From Aedes albopictus (taxonomy: Eukaryota; Arthropoda; Insecta; Diptera; Culicidae): a DNA stretch of 64,000 nt. A model generated the notes under the pieces. That model did not search any database and had not been told where the DNA came from. It saw only the letters and a program-made list of their open reading frames with translations. This document shows positions 22,316 through 33,779 of this stretch, piece after piece. The stretch covers positions 450,484,980 through 450,548,979 of the forward strand of contig NC_085137.1 in assembly GCF_035046485.1 (NCBI RefSeq), written 5' to 3'. Numbering within the stretch: the first letter of the stretch is position 1; each line of letters begins with the position of its first letter. The position numbers and the translations under genes are program-made.

Positions 22316-23639
22316 ACGCGGTTTACTTTCGCTCTCCATCGTTGGCTCTGTATTTACGACTGCGGTGCGTTTAGTTGTTCACCTCTAAGGTGCTCGAATC
22401 CAAACAGATAAATTTTTTTTTTCATTTATTATCAAATTTGTAACAAAAAACTTTAACCGTTTTTCAATTTTTCTTTTTTATTCCTGTTTTGCTTATAAAC
22501 CAAATGAAAAACAATAACATCAATGCAATGGTAGAAACAGCAGAGCGAAAAAAAAACGATTATGAACACAATCATTTATATCAAATTCATTGTTGGATAA
22601 TTTAGTAAACTTATAGATATTCTCAAAAGTTGAGTATTTCTGGGAAACAAGTATCATTTGATAGTGCATGGTTACTCTGCTAAAATATTGATGAGATGTT
22701 TTATATCTTCTTCTTCTTCTTCTTTTTGAGTATTGTTCTTCTTCTTTTTTGAGTATTGTTCTCACTAAGACGAAGCCTGCTGCTCAGCCTGCTGTTCTGT
22801 GAATCAAGGCACGTGTTCCCACGTTTGATTTTTGTGCTATGCCATTGAAAAAAGTTAATTTTCTGTAAATGCGGCACTACTCAAACGTCATTTTAGTGGG
22901 CTTTTGCATCCATGAGCTCTTCCATAGTTATAAATTTTGACTTTTCTCTTCCAATAACCATTCTGTACTTTTATATCGTGTTGTAGGCCCGACGATAACA
23001 CTAATCACATGAAAGTAGAGGCAATTCCCATTATAAATAGTTTATGAATCGTTAGGAGATCATACCCGCCATTTTCGACATTTAGAATTACTAGGAATTC
23101 CATGTCCAAATCTGGGTGCGCTTTGGTAATTTGAGGATTTTCGAATAGTATAAATTATTATTCTTCATTCTTAGGAATATAAGGAACTTTTTTGCCCATG
23201 AGAAAGAATTTTTCAATTGATATTTTCTTACTGAAAAATAAAAATACAAATCTCCATTATTTTATGGAAAATTCGCTCACATTTAAGCAGATTGGCCAAT
23301 ATAATCACCAATATCTCGAATCCCACTAATTTGATTCAAAAATTATGTTCAGATGATTGAAACATATTGTATTCAGCTTTCTATTTATGGAAAAGGATTG
23401 AAAATTGGTTGATCGCAACGATAGATATTTATATATTAGTAAATTTCATATTATTGAAAACTGTAGAGCTCGATTTTCAGGAAAAACTTAAAAACTGTTC
23501 TACTTAATTTTTTTTGCTGCACGATCTTGATATCAGCACATAGTTATGCATCAAAAATTTTGGTCGTTGATAGAAACTCACGACTTTCGATTTATTTTGT
23601 AAGCTAGTGTTATTTGTACACATCTCGGTCCGCTAGAGA
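22316..23639. other. AT-rich stretch with a SINE tail fragment
   Basis: Mostly AT-rich sequence without coding signals. Between 22692 and 22800 the minus strand shows GCTGAGCAGCAGGCTTCGTC, TAGTGAGAACAA and GAAGAAG runs resembling a SINE 3' end. Nothing else recognised. Confidence 0.4.
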
Positions 23640-24215
23640 AGTTCAAGGATTTTTGAAGAATCTGTGTAAAATTCTTGACTTTTGGAATTTCTTGTTCATA
23701 CCTGGATCCTCTAAGGGACCGTCCATAAATCACGTAGCAATTTTGGGATAGAATGGAGTTCCTCAAATTGCTGCGCACCATGTAATAGGTATGGGAAAAG
23801 CTACGTCATTTGTGAATGCTCTATAAGTTTATTTGAATATTTTAAAAATGTAGAATTTCTTATTCTACATTCGTAAAAATATTAGGAATTATTTGTCCGC
23901 AAAGATAGTTTGAGTATTTTTGAAGAATCTATAAAAAATTAACGACTTTGAGAAATATTCAGATTTTTTTTTGTTCTTATCTTGGTTCGCTAAGGTAATT
24001 CGAGGATTTCGAAAAAAAACTATGTAAACTTAATCAATTTTAGGATTACTTGAAATTCTTGACCATATTTTATCTATAAGGTAGTTCAAGGATTTTTGAA
24101 GAAACTACGCGAACCTCATATAATTTTTTGTCCATATCTTTAATTCTTTGTCCATACATTGGTCCACTAAAGGATTTCAAGGATTTTTGAAGAATCTATG
24201 TATAATTCTTGACTA
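23640..24215 (+). repeat. Degenerate tandem of about 90 bp
   Basis: The phrase TTCAAGGATTTTTGAAGAA or a decayed form recurs near 23641, 23905, 23999, 24085 and 24176, each followed by ATTCTTGACTTTTGG and TTGTCCATA-like blocks. Units are AT-rich and strongly diverged. Confidence 0.6.
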
Positions 24216-25009
24216 TTGGATACATACTTAGAATTCCTCCCGGAATTCCTTCTCTGATTCTTACAGGTTTTTCTTCAGAAATTCCTCCTGGAATTCCACC
24301 AGGAATTCCTCCTGGGATTTCTAAAGGAATTCCAACTGGGATACCTCTACGAATTCCTCCTAAGATTCCTCCTGGAAATCTTTTTTTTTTAAATCTAGTT
24401 AATTTATTGAAGGCAATAACTACTTAATTTTAGTGATTAGTTCTGAATAGAGGCCAATGTACTCTAAATTAGGGCAACTCGAGGTTAGGAGGTCACATTT
24501 TTCAAGGATGGGTAAGGTGATGATTGGGTAACGAGTTTCTCTGGAAATCATCCGGGAGTACTGCGCTTGTGTGCTCGGCGTCTGCTGGTGTTGGAATCAA
24601 CTGTTGCGTGGGTTGTTCTTCCGGATGGCCAGGATTTAGTTCAGCAAATCCTCCTGGTATGCAGGAACTCTTCCTATGATTATTACATGTTATTCTTCGG
24701 GTATTCCATCAATAATTCATTCTGGGATTTCTCCAGGAATTTCTCCAAGGAATCCTCTGGGAATTCTTCCAATAATATCTCCAGGAACTCCTCCTAGGAA
24801 TCTCACAGAATCTCATTTTTCTTGAGATTTCTTTAGCAATTCACCTGGGATTCCTCCAGGAATTTATCCTAGGATTCCTCCAGGAAATTTTTCTAGGATT
24901 CCTCCAGGAATTAGGATTTCTCCAGAAATGTTTACTAGGATTCCCCCAGGAAATCGTCCCGGGATTCCTTCAGGAATTCCTATTCGGATTTCTTAAGAAA
25001 TTTCTTCTG

Positions 25010-26760
25010 GGATTCCTTTTCGAAGGCTTCATGAGCTTCCTATGGGAACTCCTCCAGGAACTTCTTTAGGAATTCCTCCTGAGGACTCTCCAAAAATGTC
25101 TTCAAGAATTTCTCCTGGAATTCCTCCAGACCATTCCTCTTGGGAATCCTCCAGGAATATTTTCGGAAATCCTTCAAGAATTCCAACACAAATGTCCCCT
25201 CCAGGAATTCCTCCTAGGTTTCCTCCGGGAAATGCTCCTGGGATTACTCCAGGAACTCTCCCTAGTAATAATACGGGAATTTCTTCTTGGATTCTCCACA
25301 AATTGCTCTTTGAATTCCTCTAGGAATTCTGAAAGGATTCCTCCAGGAATTAATAGGTACAGGAATTGCTCCACAGATTCTTACAGAAGTTTCTTCTGGG
25401 ATTCCTTCTGCAATTCCTGCTGGAATTTCTCTAGGCATTTATCTTAGGAATCCGCTTGGAAATCCTCTAGGAATTCATGCTAGGATTCCACCTAGAATTC
25501 TTTCATGGATTACTCCAGAAATACTTCCTGGCATTCTTTTAGGGGTTCTCCCAGGAATTCTTCCTGACATTCCTCCAGGAATTACTCTTGGCATTCCTCT
25601 AGAAATTCCTCCTGGGATTCTTCCAGGAATTCTTTCTGGGATTCTTCTAGGAATTCTTGCGAGGATTCCTCCAGGAATTCCTCTTGTAATTCCTCATGGG
25701 ATTCTTCCAGGAGTTCCTCCTGGGATTCATTCGTGAATTCTTCCTTGAGTTCCTCCATGAAATCTTCCTTGGATTCCTCCTGGAAATCCTCCAAGGATTC
25801 CTCCAGAACTTTCTCCCAGGACTCCTTCAGGAAATCCTCCTCGGGATTCCTAGAGGAACTCTTCTTAGGATTATTGCATGGTTTTCTTTTGGTATTCCTC
25901 CAATGATCCTTCCTGGGATTTTTCCAGGATTTTCTCTTCGGATTCCTTCAGAAATTACTCTTGGAATTTCATCAAGAATATCACCAGGAACTCCTTCTAG
26001 GATACTCACAGGTTTTTTTTACTGAGATTTCACCGACAGTTTCTCCTGGGATTTCCTCCTGGGATTTCTCCAAGAATTCCTTTTGGAATTTCTCCAGAAA
26101 ATTCTCCTAGGATTCCCCCAGAAAATCCTCCTGGGATTCTTTCAGGAATTCCTCTTCGGATTTCTCCTGGGATTCCTTTTAGAAGTCTTCCTGAGCTTCC
26201 CATGGGCATTCCTTCTGGTATTTCTCCAGGAATTCCTTCTGAGGTTTCTCTAAAAATGCCTTCAAGAATTTTTACAGGCATTTCTCCTGGGATTCATCCA
26301 AGCCATTCCTCTTGGGAATCCTCCAACAATATCTTCGGAAATCCTTCAGGAATTTCACAAAAATATCACCTTAAAATCCTCCTCTGGGATTCATTCGTGA
26401 AATGTTTCTGTGGATCCTCCAGGAATTCTTCCTAGTATCCATACAGGAATTTATTCTTGGATTCCTTCAGCCATTTTCCCAGTGGTTGATCTAGCAATTC
26501 CTGCAGTAATTATTCTTTGGATTCCTTTAGGAATTTTCTAAGCCTTCCTCCACGAATTTCTACAGGAATTGCTCCAAGAATTCTTACACGAGTTTCTTCT
26601 GGGGTTTCTTCTGCAATTCGCCCTAGAATTCCTCCTAGGATTCCTAGGATTCATCCTAGGATTCCACTTGGAAATCCTCTAGGAATTCAGCTAGGTTTCG
26701 ACTTGGAATTCCTTCATAGATTGCTCCAAAAATACCTCCCAGTATTCCATCAGGAATTCC
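25010..26760 (+). repeat. Higher-order repeat of about 1.15-1.2 kb, two copies
   Basis: A diagnostic cluster (TCTTGGGAATCCTCC, TCGGAAATCCTTCA) occurs near 25140 and again near 26310. A second cluster (GGAAATCCTCTAGGAATTCA, then CCAGAAATACTT or a variant) occurs near 25460 and 26670. The offsets are about 1.15-1.2 kb. The same clusters reappear at 31260 and 30490 in another module copy. Confidence 0.7.
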
Positions 26761-28450
26761 TTCAGAGGATCGTCCTGGAATTTCTCTTGACATTCCTCCA
26801 GGAATCCTTCTGGGAGTACCTCGTGGGATTGTTCCAGGCATTCCCGCTGGGATTCTTCCAGAAATTCCAGGTATTTCTATTGACATGCCTCCAGGTATTC
26901 ATCTTGGCATTCCTCCTGGGTTTCATCTGTGAATCCCTCTTTGGATTCCTCCAGCATATCCTCCTAGGATTCCTCCAGGAAGTCCTCCTAAGATTCTTCC
27001 ATGAAACCCTGCAGGGTTTTCTAGAAATTTCTCCTAGGATTCCTCTAAATTTGGTCGCGGGGCTTCCTATAGGAATTTCTCCTATTATTTCTCTAGGAAT
27101 TCCTCCTCAGGCTTCTTTAGGTATTCCTCCAAAGTTTTCTCCAGGAATTTCTTTTGCGAATTCTCTAAGCATAACGCAAATTCTTCCAGAAATTTCACCT
27201 GTGACTCCTGTAATCTTTCTGGAATTCCTCCTGGAACTCTTCCTTGAATTATAACTGAAATTTATTCTGGGATTTCCGAATCAATTTTTTCAGGGATTTG
27301 TTCAGCAATTCCTTCAAAAATTTATTTTTTGGTTCCACTAGAAATTCCTCCAGTAGCTATTCTTAGGAGAAATCTCAGTAGGAATTCCTGAAGGAAGCTC
27401 AAGAGGAATTCCTGAAGGAATCCCAAGAGGAATTTTAGGAGGACTTAAAAATTGGAAGAAATGCCTGGTGGAATCCAAGGAAAAATTCCTAGAAGAATTC
27501 TAGAATGATTTTCTGGAAGAATCTTACGAAGAATTTCTGGAAGATCACCAGAAGGCATTCCTGGAGGAACCCCAAGGAAAATCCCTGCAGGAACTCCAGG
27601 ATGAATTCCTGGAGATATCCCGGGGGGAATTTCTGCAAGAATCCAAGAAGTAATTCCTGGAAAAAATCCCAGAAGGAACTCCTGGAGGAATCGCAAGAAA
27701 AAAATCATAAAAAAATCCCAGGAAAAATGCATGGAAGAATCCTATGTAGAATTTCTGAGAGAATCCCAGGAGAAATTTCTGGATGAGTCCTTGAAGAAAA
27801 TCCTGTAGGAATCCGAGGAATAATTCCTAGAGGAATCCCGGGAGGAAACCCTGGAGGAATCCCAGAAGAAATTCGTGGAGGAATTTCTCAATGAACCACG
27901 GATGAAACTGTTGTGGGAATCCGAGGAGGAATTCCTCGAAACATCCCGGAAAGAATTCCTTGCGAATGCTCAGGAGGAATTCCTTGAGAAATTCCAAGAG
28001 GAATTCCTGGAGGAACCCCAAGATAAATTCCTGGAGAATCCCCAAGAGAAATTCCTGCAGCAGAAACCCCGGGAGGAATTCCTCGAAAATTACAACTAGA
28101 AATTCATGGAAAAACCCTGGAAGGAATTCCTGGAGAATTTGTTGAAGGAATTCCTGGAGGAATCCTAGAAGGAATTTCTGAAAGAATTCTAGTAGAAACC
28201 TCCAGTGGAATTTCCACATGAATGCCTGAGAAAATCCCGGGAAGAATTCCTGGTTGTATCGTGGGAGGAATCGAAGGAGTAATTCCTGAAGGGATCCCAG
28301 GAAAAATCTTGCGGAAATCCCAGGAGGAATTCCTGGAGCAATCCCAGGAAGAACACATGGAGGAATTTTATGAGGGATTTATCAAGAAAATCCTGGGAGA
28401 AATTCCTGGAAGAATCCCAGGCGAAATCTCTCGCGAAATCTCGAGAGAAT
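25450..28450 (+). repeat. 3-kb module, copy A
   Basis: Collinear with copy B by shared landmarks: CATGCTAGGATTCCACCTAG (25470 and 30497), a GAATCAAT...GGGATTTGTTCAGCAATT block (27270-27310 and about 32120-32160), AGATCACCAGAAGG (27541 and about 32438) and ATCGTGGGAGGAAT (28259 and 33085). The offset drifts from about 5.0 to 4.83 kb. Confidence 0.75.
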
Positions 28451-30469
28451 TTACTTGAGAAATCTCAGGAGTTTCACCGGGAATCCCTGAAAGAGTTTAT
28501 ACTCCCAGGATTTTCTCGATAAGTTTCTCTGGGAATTCCTGTAGTTTTACCGGGATTTCTACTAGGATTTCCTCCAATAATTCCTCTAGAAGTTCCTCAG
28601 AGAATTACACAAGAAGTTCCTCCAGAAATTCTTCCAGGAATTTCTCTAGAAGTTCTCCCGGGAATTCTTCTAGGAGTGTCTCCGGGAATTCTTCTTGGTG
28701 GTCAACCAGCAATTTCTCTAGACGTTCCCAAAAAAAATCCTTAAGAAATATCTCCTGGAATTTCTCTAGGAGTATCTCTCCCGGGAATTCCTCTACAAAT
28801 TCCTCCAGATTTTTGAAATTGTTCTAGGAGTTCCTACGGGATTTTTTCTTTTAGTTCGTTCGAGAATTCCACGAGTGGATCCTTCGGGAATTCCTCTTGA
28901 AGTTCCTTCAGAAACTCATCTTGAAATTCCTTCAGAAATTCCTCTATGAGTAACTCCAGGAATTTCTCCAGGAGTTTCTCCTGGAATACCTTTCAGAAGT
29001 CTCTCTGGGAATTCTTCTAGGACTTCCAAGAATTTCACTAAGAGTCCCCCTGGGAGTTTCATTGGGGGTTCCTCTAGGAGGTTCTCCCAGAATTTCTATA
29101 AGACTTTCTCCTTGTTCCTCAAGGAGTTTCTTCAGCAATTTCTCTACAGGTGTTTCAAAAACTATTCTATGAGTTTCTTTTTATAGTTCCTGCGGGAATT
29201 CCTCTATGCTGTCCTTCGAGACTTCTTCTAGGAGTTACAATTTATTTTTTTTCTTGGAGTTCCTTCGGAAATTGCTCTACGTAGAATTAGCGATACCAGT
29301 AGAATTCGTCCAAAATTACCTCCGAAAATTCCTATGGAAGTTCCTTCGGGAATTCCTCAAGGGATTCCCACCGCAAATTCTTCTAATTGTTTCCTTCAGT
29401 AATTTATCTTACAATTTCTTCGGAAATTCCTCTGAGAGTTGCTCCAGGGGTTCCTCCAAAAATACCTCTTGGAGTTCCCTTCAGAATTTATCTAGGTGGT
29501 CTTCTGGGAATTCCTCTCTAGGAGTTTCATAGGATTTTTTTCTTAAATTCTCACCGGGAATTCCTCTGGGAGTTCCTTCGGGTATTATTACTTGAATTTC
29601 TCAAAAAGTGTCGTAAGCAATTTTCTTCAAAGGTCATCCAGGAATTATTTTATGAGTTTCTCCCGAAATTCCTCTTGGAGTTCCTCTAAACATCCTGCAA
29701 GAAATTCCGTCGGGAATTTTTATAGGAGTACCTTCAGAAATTTCTCCATAAGTTCCTCCTAGAGTGCCTCTTGAAATTTTTCTTGGAGTTCCTCTGAGAA
29801 TTCCTTTAGGCTGCCCTCCGTGTTTTTCTTTAGGAGTTCTAATTGATTTTTTGTATGTTTCTCCGGGAATTAAACTAAAGTTTCTCTAAGAAATCCTGTC
29901 GGAGTATTTTCAAGGATTTTTCAAAAGTTCCTCCGAAATTGCTCTACCAGTTCTCAAGGAATTTCTTTCTAGCAGATCCTCTGGTGATTCTTCGGGGAGA
30001 TACCCCGAGAATTTCTGCAGGCGATCCTGATATTCCTCTAGAAGTTTCAATGGAATCTTTTTCTTGGAGATTCTCCATAAATTCCTCGAGTGATTCTTCC
30101 GGAGTTTCCCCGGGAGTTGCTCTGGGAGTTTCATTTCTCTTAGAGAAATGGCTGAAAAAACTCCATGAGGAATTTAAGGAGAAACCCCTGGAAGAATTCC
30201 GGGAGGAGCTCCCAGAGAAATTCCCGGAGGAAGTCCTAGAGGTATACCTGGAGGAACTTCTAGAGCAATTCTCAGAGGAATTCCTAGAGGAGTTTTTGAA
30301 GGAACTCCTAAAAGAAACCCCGAAGAGAATTTTAGAAAAAAAAATCTCTTGGAACTCCTGAAGGAATGCACCTAAAGAATTTACCAAAGGATCTCCAAGA
30401 GGCATACCTGGAAGAACTCCTATAAAAAATCCCACTGGAACTCATCGAAGAGAAGTTCTTCCGGGATTT

Positions 30470-33260
30470 CAACTTAGGATTCCACTTGGAAATCCTCTAG
30501 GAATTCATGCTAGGATTCCACCTAGAATTCCTTCATTGATTTCTCCAGAAATACTTCCTGGCATTCCTCCTGACATTCCTCCAGGAATTCCTCTTGGCAT
30601 TCCTCTAGGAATCTCCTGGGATTCTATCTGGAATTCTTTCTGGGATTCTTCCAGGAATTCCTCCGACGATTCCTCCAGGAATTCCTCTTGGAATTCCTCA
30701 TGGGATTCTTTCGTGAATTCCTCCTCGGATTCCTCGGATTCTTCCTTGGATCCTCCTTGGATTCCTCCAGAAATTCCTCCTAGGACTCCTCCAGGAAATC
30801 CTCCTTGGGATTCCTATAGGAACTCTTCCTAGGATTATAACATAGCTTCCTTCTGGTATTCCACCAATAATTCTTCCTGGGATTTTTCCAGGAATTTCTC
30901 TTCGAATTTCTTCAGATATTACTCTAAGGAATCCTCTAGGAATACCTTCAAGAATATCTTCAGGAATTCCTTCTAGGATACTCACAGGTTTTTTTTCTGA
31001 GATTTTACCAGCAATTCTTCCTGGGATTTCTCCAAGAATTCCTCTTAGAGTTTCTCCAGAAAATTCTCCGATGATTCCCCCAGGGAATCCTCCTGGGATT
31101 CCTTTTGGAATTCATCTTCGGATTTCTCCTGGGATTCCTTTTCGTAGTCTTCCTGAGCTTCCTTTGGGAATTCCTCCTGGTATTTCTCTAGGAATTCCTC
31201 CTGAGGTTTCTCCAAGAAGGCCTTCAAGAATTTCTCAAGGAATTCATCCAAGCCATTCCTCTTGGGAATCCTCCAGGAATATCTTCGGAAATCCTTCAGG
31301 AATTCCACAAATATATCTTCTGAAACTCCTCCTGGGATTCCTCCTAGTATCAATACAGGAATTAATTCTTGGATTCCTTCAGCTATTTTTCTATGAATTT
31401 TCCAAGGCTTCCACCACGAAATTTTACAGGAATTGCTCCAAGGATTCTTACATGAGTTTTTTCTGGGGTTCCTTCTGCAATTCGTCCTAGAATTCCTCTA
31501 GGAATTCATCCTAGGATTCCACTTGGAAGTCCTTTAGGAGTTCGTCGTAGGATTCAACTTGGAATTCCAACATGGATTGCTCCAAAAATACCTCCAAGTA
31601 TTCCTTCAGGGGATCCTCCAGGAATTCCTCTTGGAATTCTTCTGGGAGTATCTCGTGGGATTGTTCCAGGCATTTCTGCTGGGATTCTTCCAGGAATTCC
31701 AGGTATTCCTATTGCATTCCTCCAGGTATTCCTCTTGGCATTCCTCATGGGATTCCTCCAGGAATTCCTCCTGGCATTCATCCGTGAATTCCTCCTTGAA
31801 TTCCTCCAGGAAATCCTCCTAGGATTCCTCCAGGAAATCCTGGGAGGTTTTCTATAAATTTCTCCTAGGATTCCTCTAAATTTTGTTGCGGGGTGTCCTA
31901 AAGAAATTCCTCCTAAGGTTTCTTAAGGTGTTCCTCCAAAGATTTCTCCAGGATTTTTTTTTGGGAATTCTCCAGGCATTTCTTCGGAAAATCTTCAGGA
32001 ATTCTTCCAGAAGCTCCACCTGGGACTCCTCCCTTAAATCATCCTGCGATTCCTTCAGGAAATCTTCCTGGGATTCCTCCAGGAACTCTTCCTTGCATTA
32101 CAACAGGAATTTATTCTGGAATTTCTGAATCAATTCTTCCAGGGATTTGTTCAGCAATTCCTCCAGATTTTTTTTTTGATTCCAATAAAAATTCCTCCTG
32201 TAGCAACTCTTATGAGAAATCTCTGTAGGATTTCCTGGAGAAATCTCAAGAGGAATTCCTGGAGGATTCTCAGTAGGAGTTTCTGGAGGAAATCTCAATA
32301 GGAATTCCTGAAGGAATCCCAAGAGGAATTTTAGGAGGTATAAAAAAATTAGGAGAAATATCTGGTGGAATCGAAGGAAAAATTCCTAGAAGAATTCTAG
32401 AACGATTTTCTGGAAGAATCTTATGAGGAATTTCTAGAAGATCACCAGAAGGAATTTCTGGAGGAACCCCAAGGGAAATTTCTGCAGGAACTCCAGGATA
32501 AATTCCTGGAGATACCCCGGGTGGAATTTCTGCAAGAATCCAAGGAGTAATTCCTAAAAAAAACCTAGAAGGAACTCCTGGAGGAATCCCAGAAAAAACT
32601 CTTGGAAAAATCCCAAGAAAAATGCTTGGAAGAATCCTAGGTAGAATTTCTGAGAAAATCCCAGAAGGAATTTCTGGATGAGTCCTTGAAGGAAATCCTG
32701 TAGGAACCAGCGTCTGGCTGAAAGCCTCTTTAATAAAGAAAAAAAAAACCCTGGAGGAATCTCAGAAGTAATTCGTGGAGGAATTTCTCAAGGAATCACG
32801 GTTAAAACTGTTGTGGGAATCCCAGGAGGAATTCCTCGAAACATCCCGGAAAGTATTCCTTGAGAATGCTTAGGAGAAATTCCTTGAGAAATTCCAAGAC
32901 GAATTCCTAGAGGAATCCCAAGATGAATTCCTGGAGGAATCCCAAGGAAAATCCCTGCAGGAAATCCAGGAGGAATTCCAGTAGAAACCCCGGGAGGAAT
33001 TTCTCAAAGATAACAAGAAGAAATTCATGGAAAAACCCTGGAAGGAATTCCTGGGAAATTTGTTGAAGGAATTCCTGAAAGTATATCGTGGGAGGAATCC
33101 AAGGAGAAATTCCTGGAGGGATCCCAGGAGGAATTCATGGATGAATTTTAGGAGGAATTTATCAAAAATAAAAATCCTGAGAGAAATTCCTGGAAGAATC
33201 CCAGGCGAAATTTCTCGAGAAATTATGGGAGGAATTCCTAGAGAAATTCTAGGAAGCATT
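30470..33260 (+). repeat. 3-kb module, copy B
   Basis: Direct copy of A and inverted copy of C. It forms the inner part of the left palindrome arm. Confidence 0.75.
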
Positions 33261-33779
33261 CTTGGATTAATCCCAAGAGGAATTCCTGGAAGAATTCCAT
33301 ACAGACTTCCTGAGGAATCCCAAAATGAATTTGTGGAGGAATTCTGGAAAAATCCAAGAAGCAATTCCTGGAGGAATCGCAGCTAGTATTCCCGGAGAAA
33401 TCGCAATAAGAATTTCCGAAGAACTCAAGGATCCTCCTAGGATTCTTACTGGGATTCCTCCAGGAATTCCTCTTGGAATTTCTAAAGTGATTGTTTCAAG
33501 GATTCCTCCAGGAATTCTTTCACGAATTTCTCCTGGGATTCCTCCATGAATTAATTATTGAATTCTTACTGGAATTTTGTCTTAGATTCCTTTAGGACTT
33601 CAGGGATTCTTATTGCGATTCCTCCAGGAATTGCTTCTCGGATTCTTCCAGAAATTCCTCCTGGGATTCTTCCAGAAATTCCTCCTGAGATTCCTTTATG
33701 AAGTTCTTTTAAAATTGCTGCGGAGATTCTTTCTGATTTCCTTCCAGGAACTTCTTCTGGAACTCTTTCAGGAATCCCT

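Noticed and set aside
26517..27254. A 245-codon ORF and many other 60-212-codon ORFs at 10.7-14.9 and 24.2-40.8 kb
   Set aside because: All consist of tetrapeptide series from the 12-bp repeat, which is open in all six frames. No codon-position bias or domain is visible.
29939..30361. A 140-codon ORF conserved with an inverted partner at 36681-37103
   Set aside because: Conservation is explained by the palindrome. The opposite strand is equally open and both are repeat-derived.
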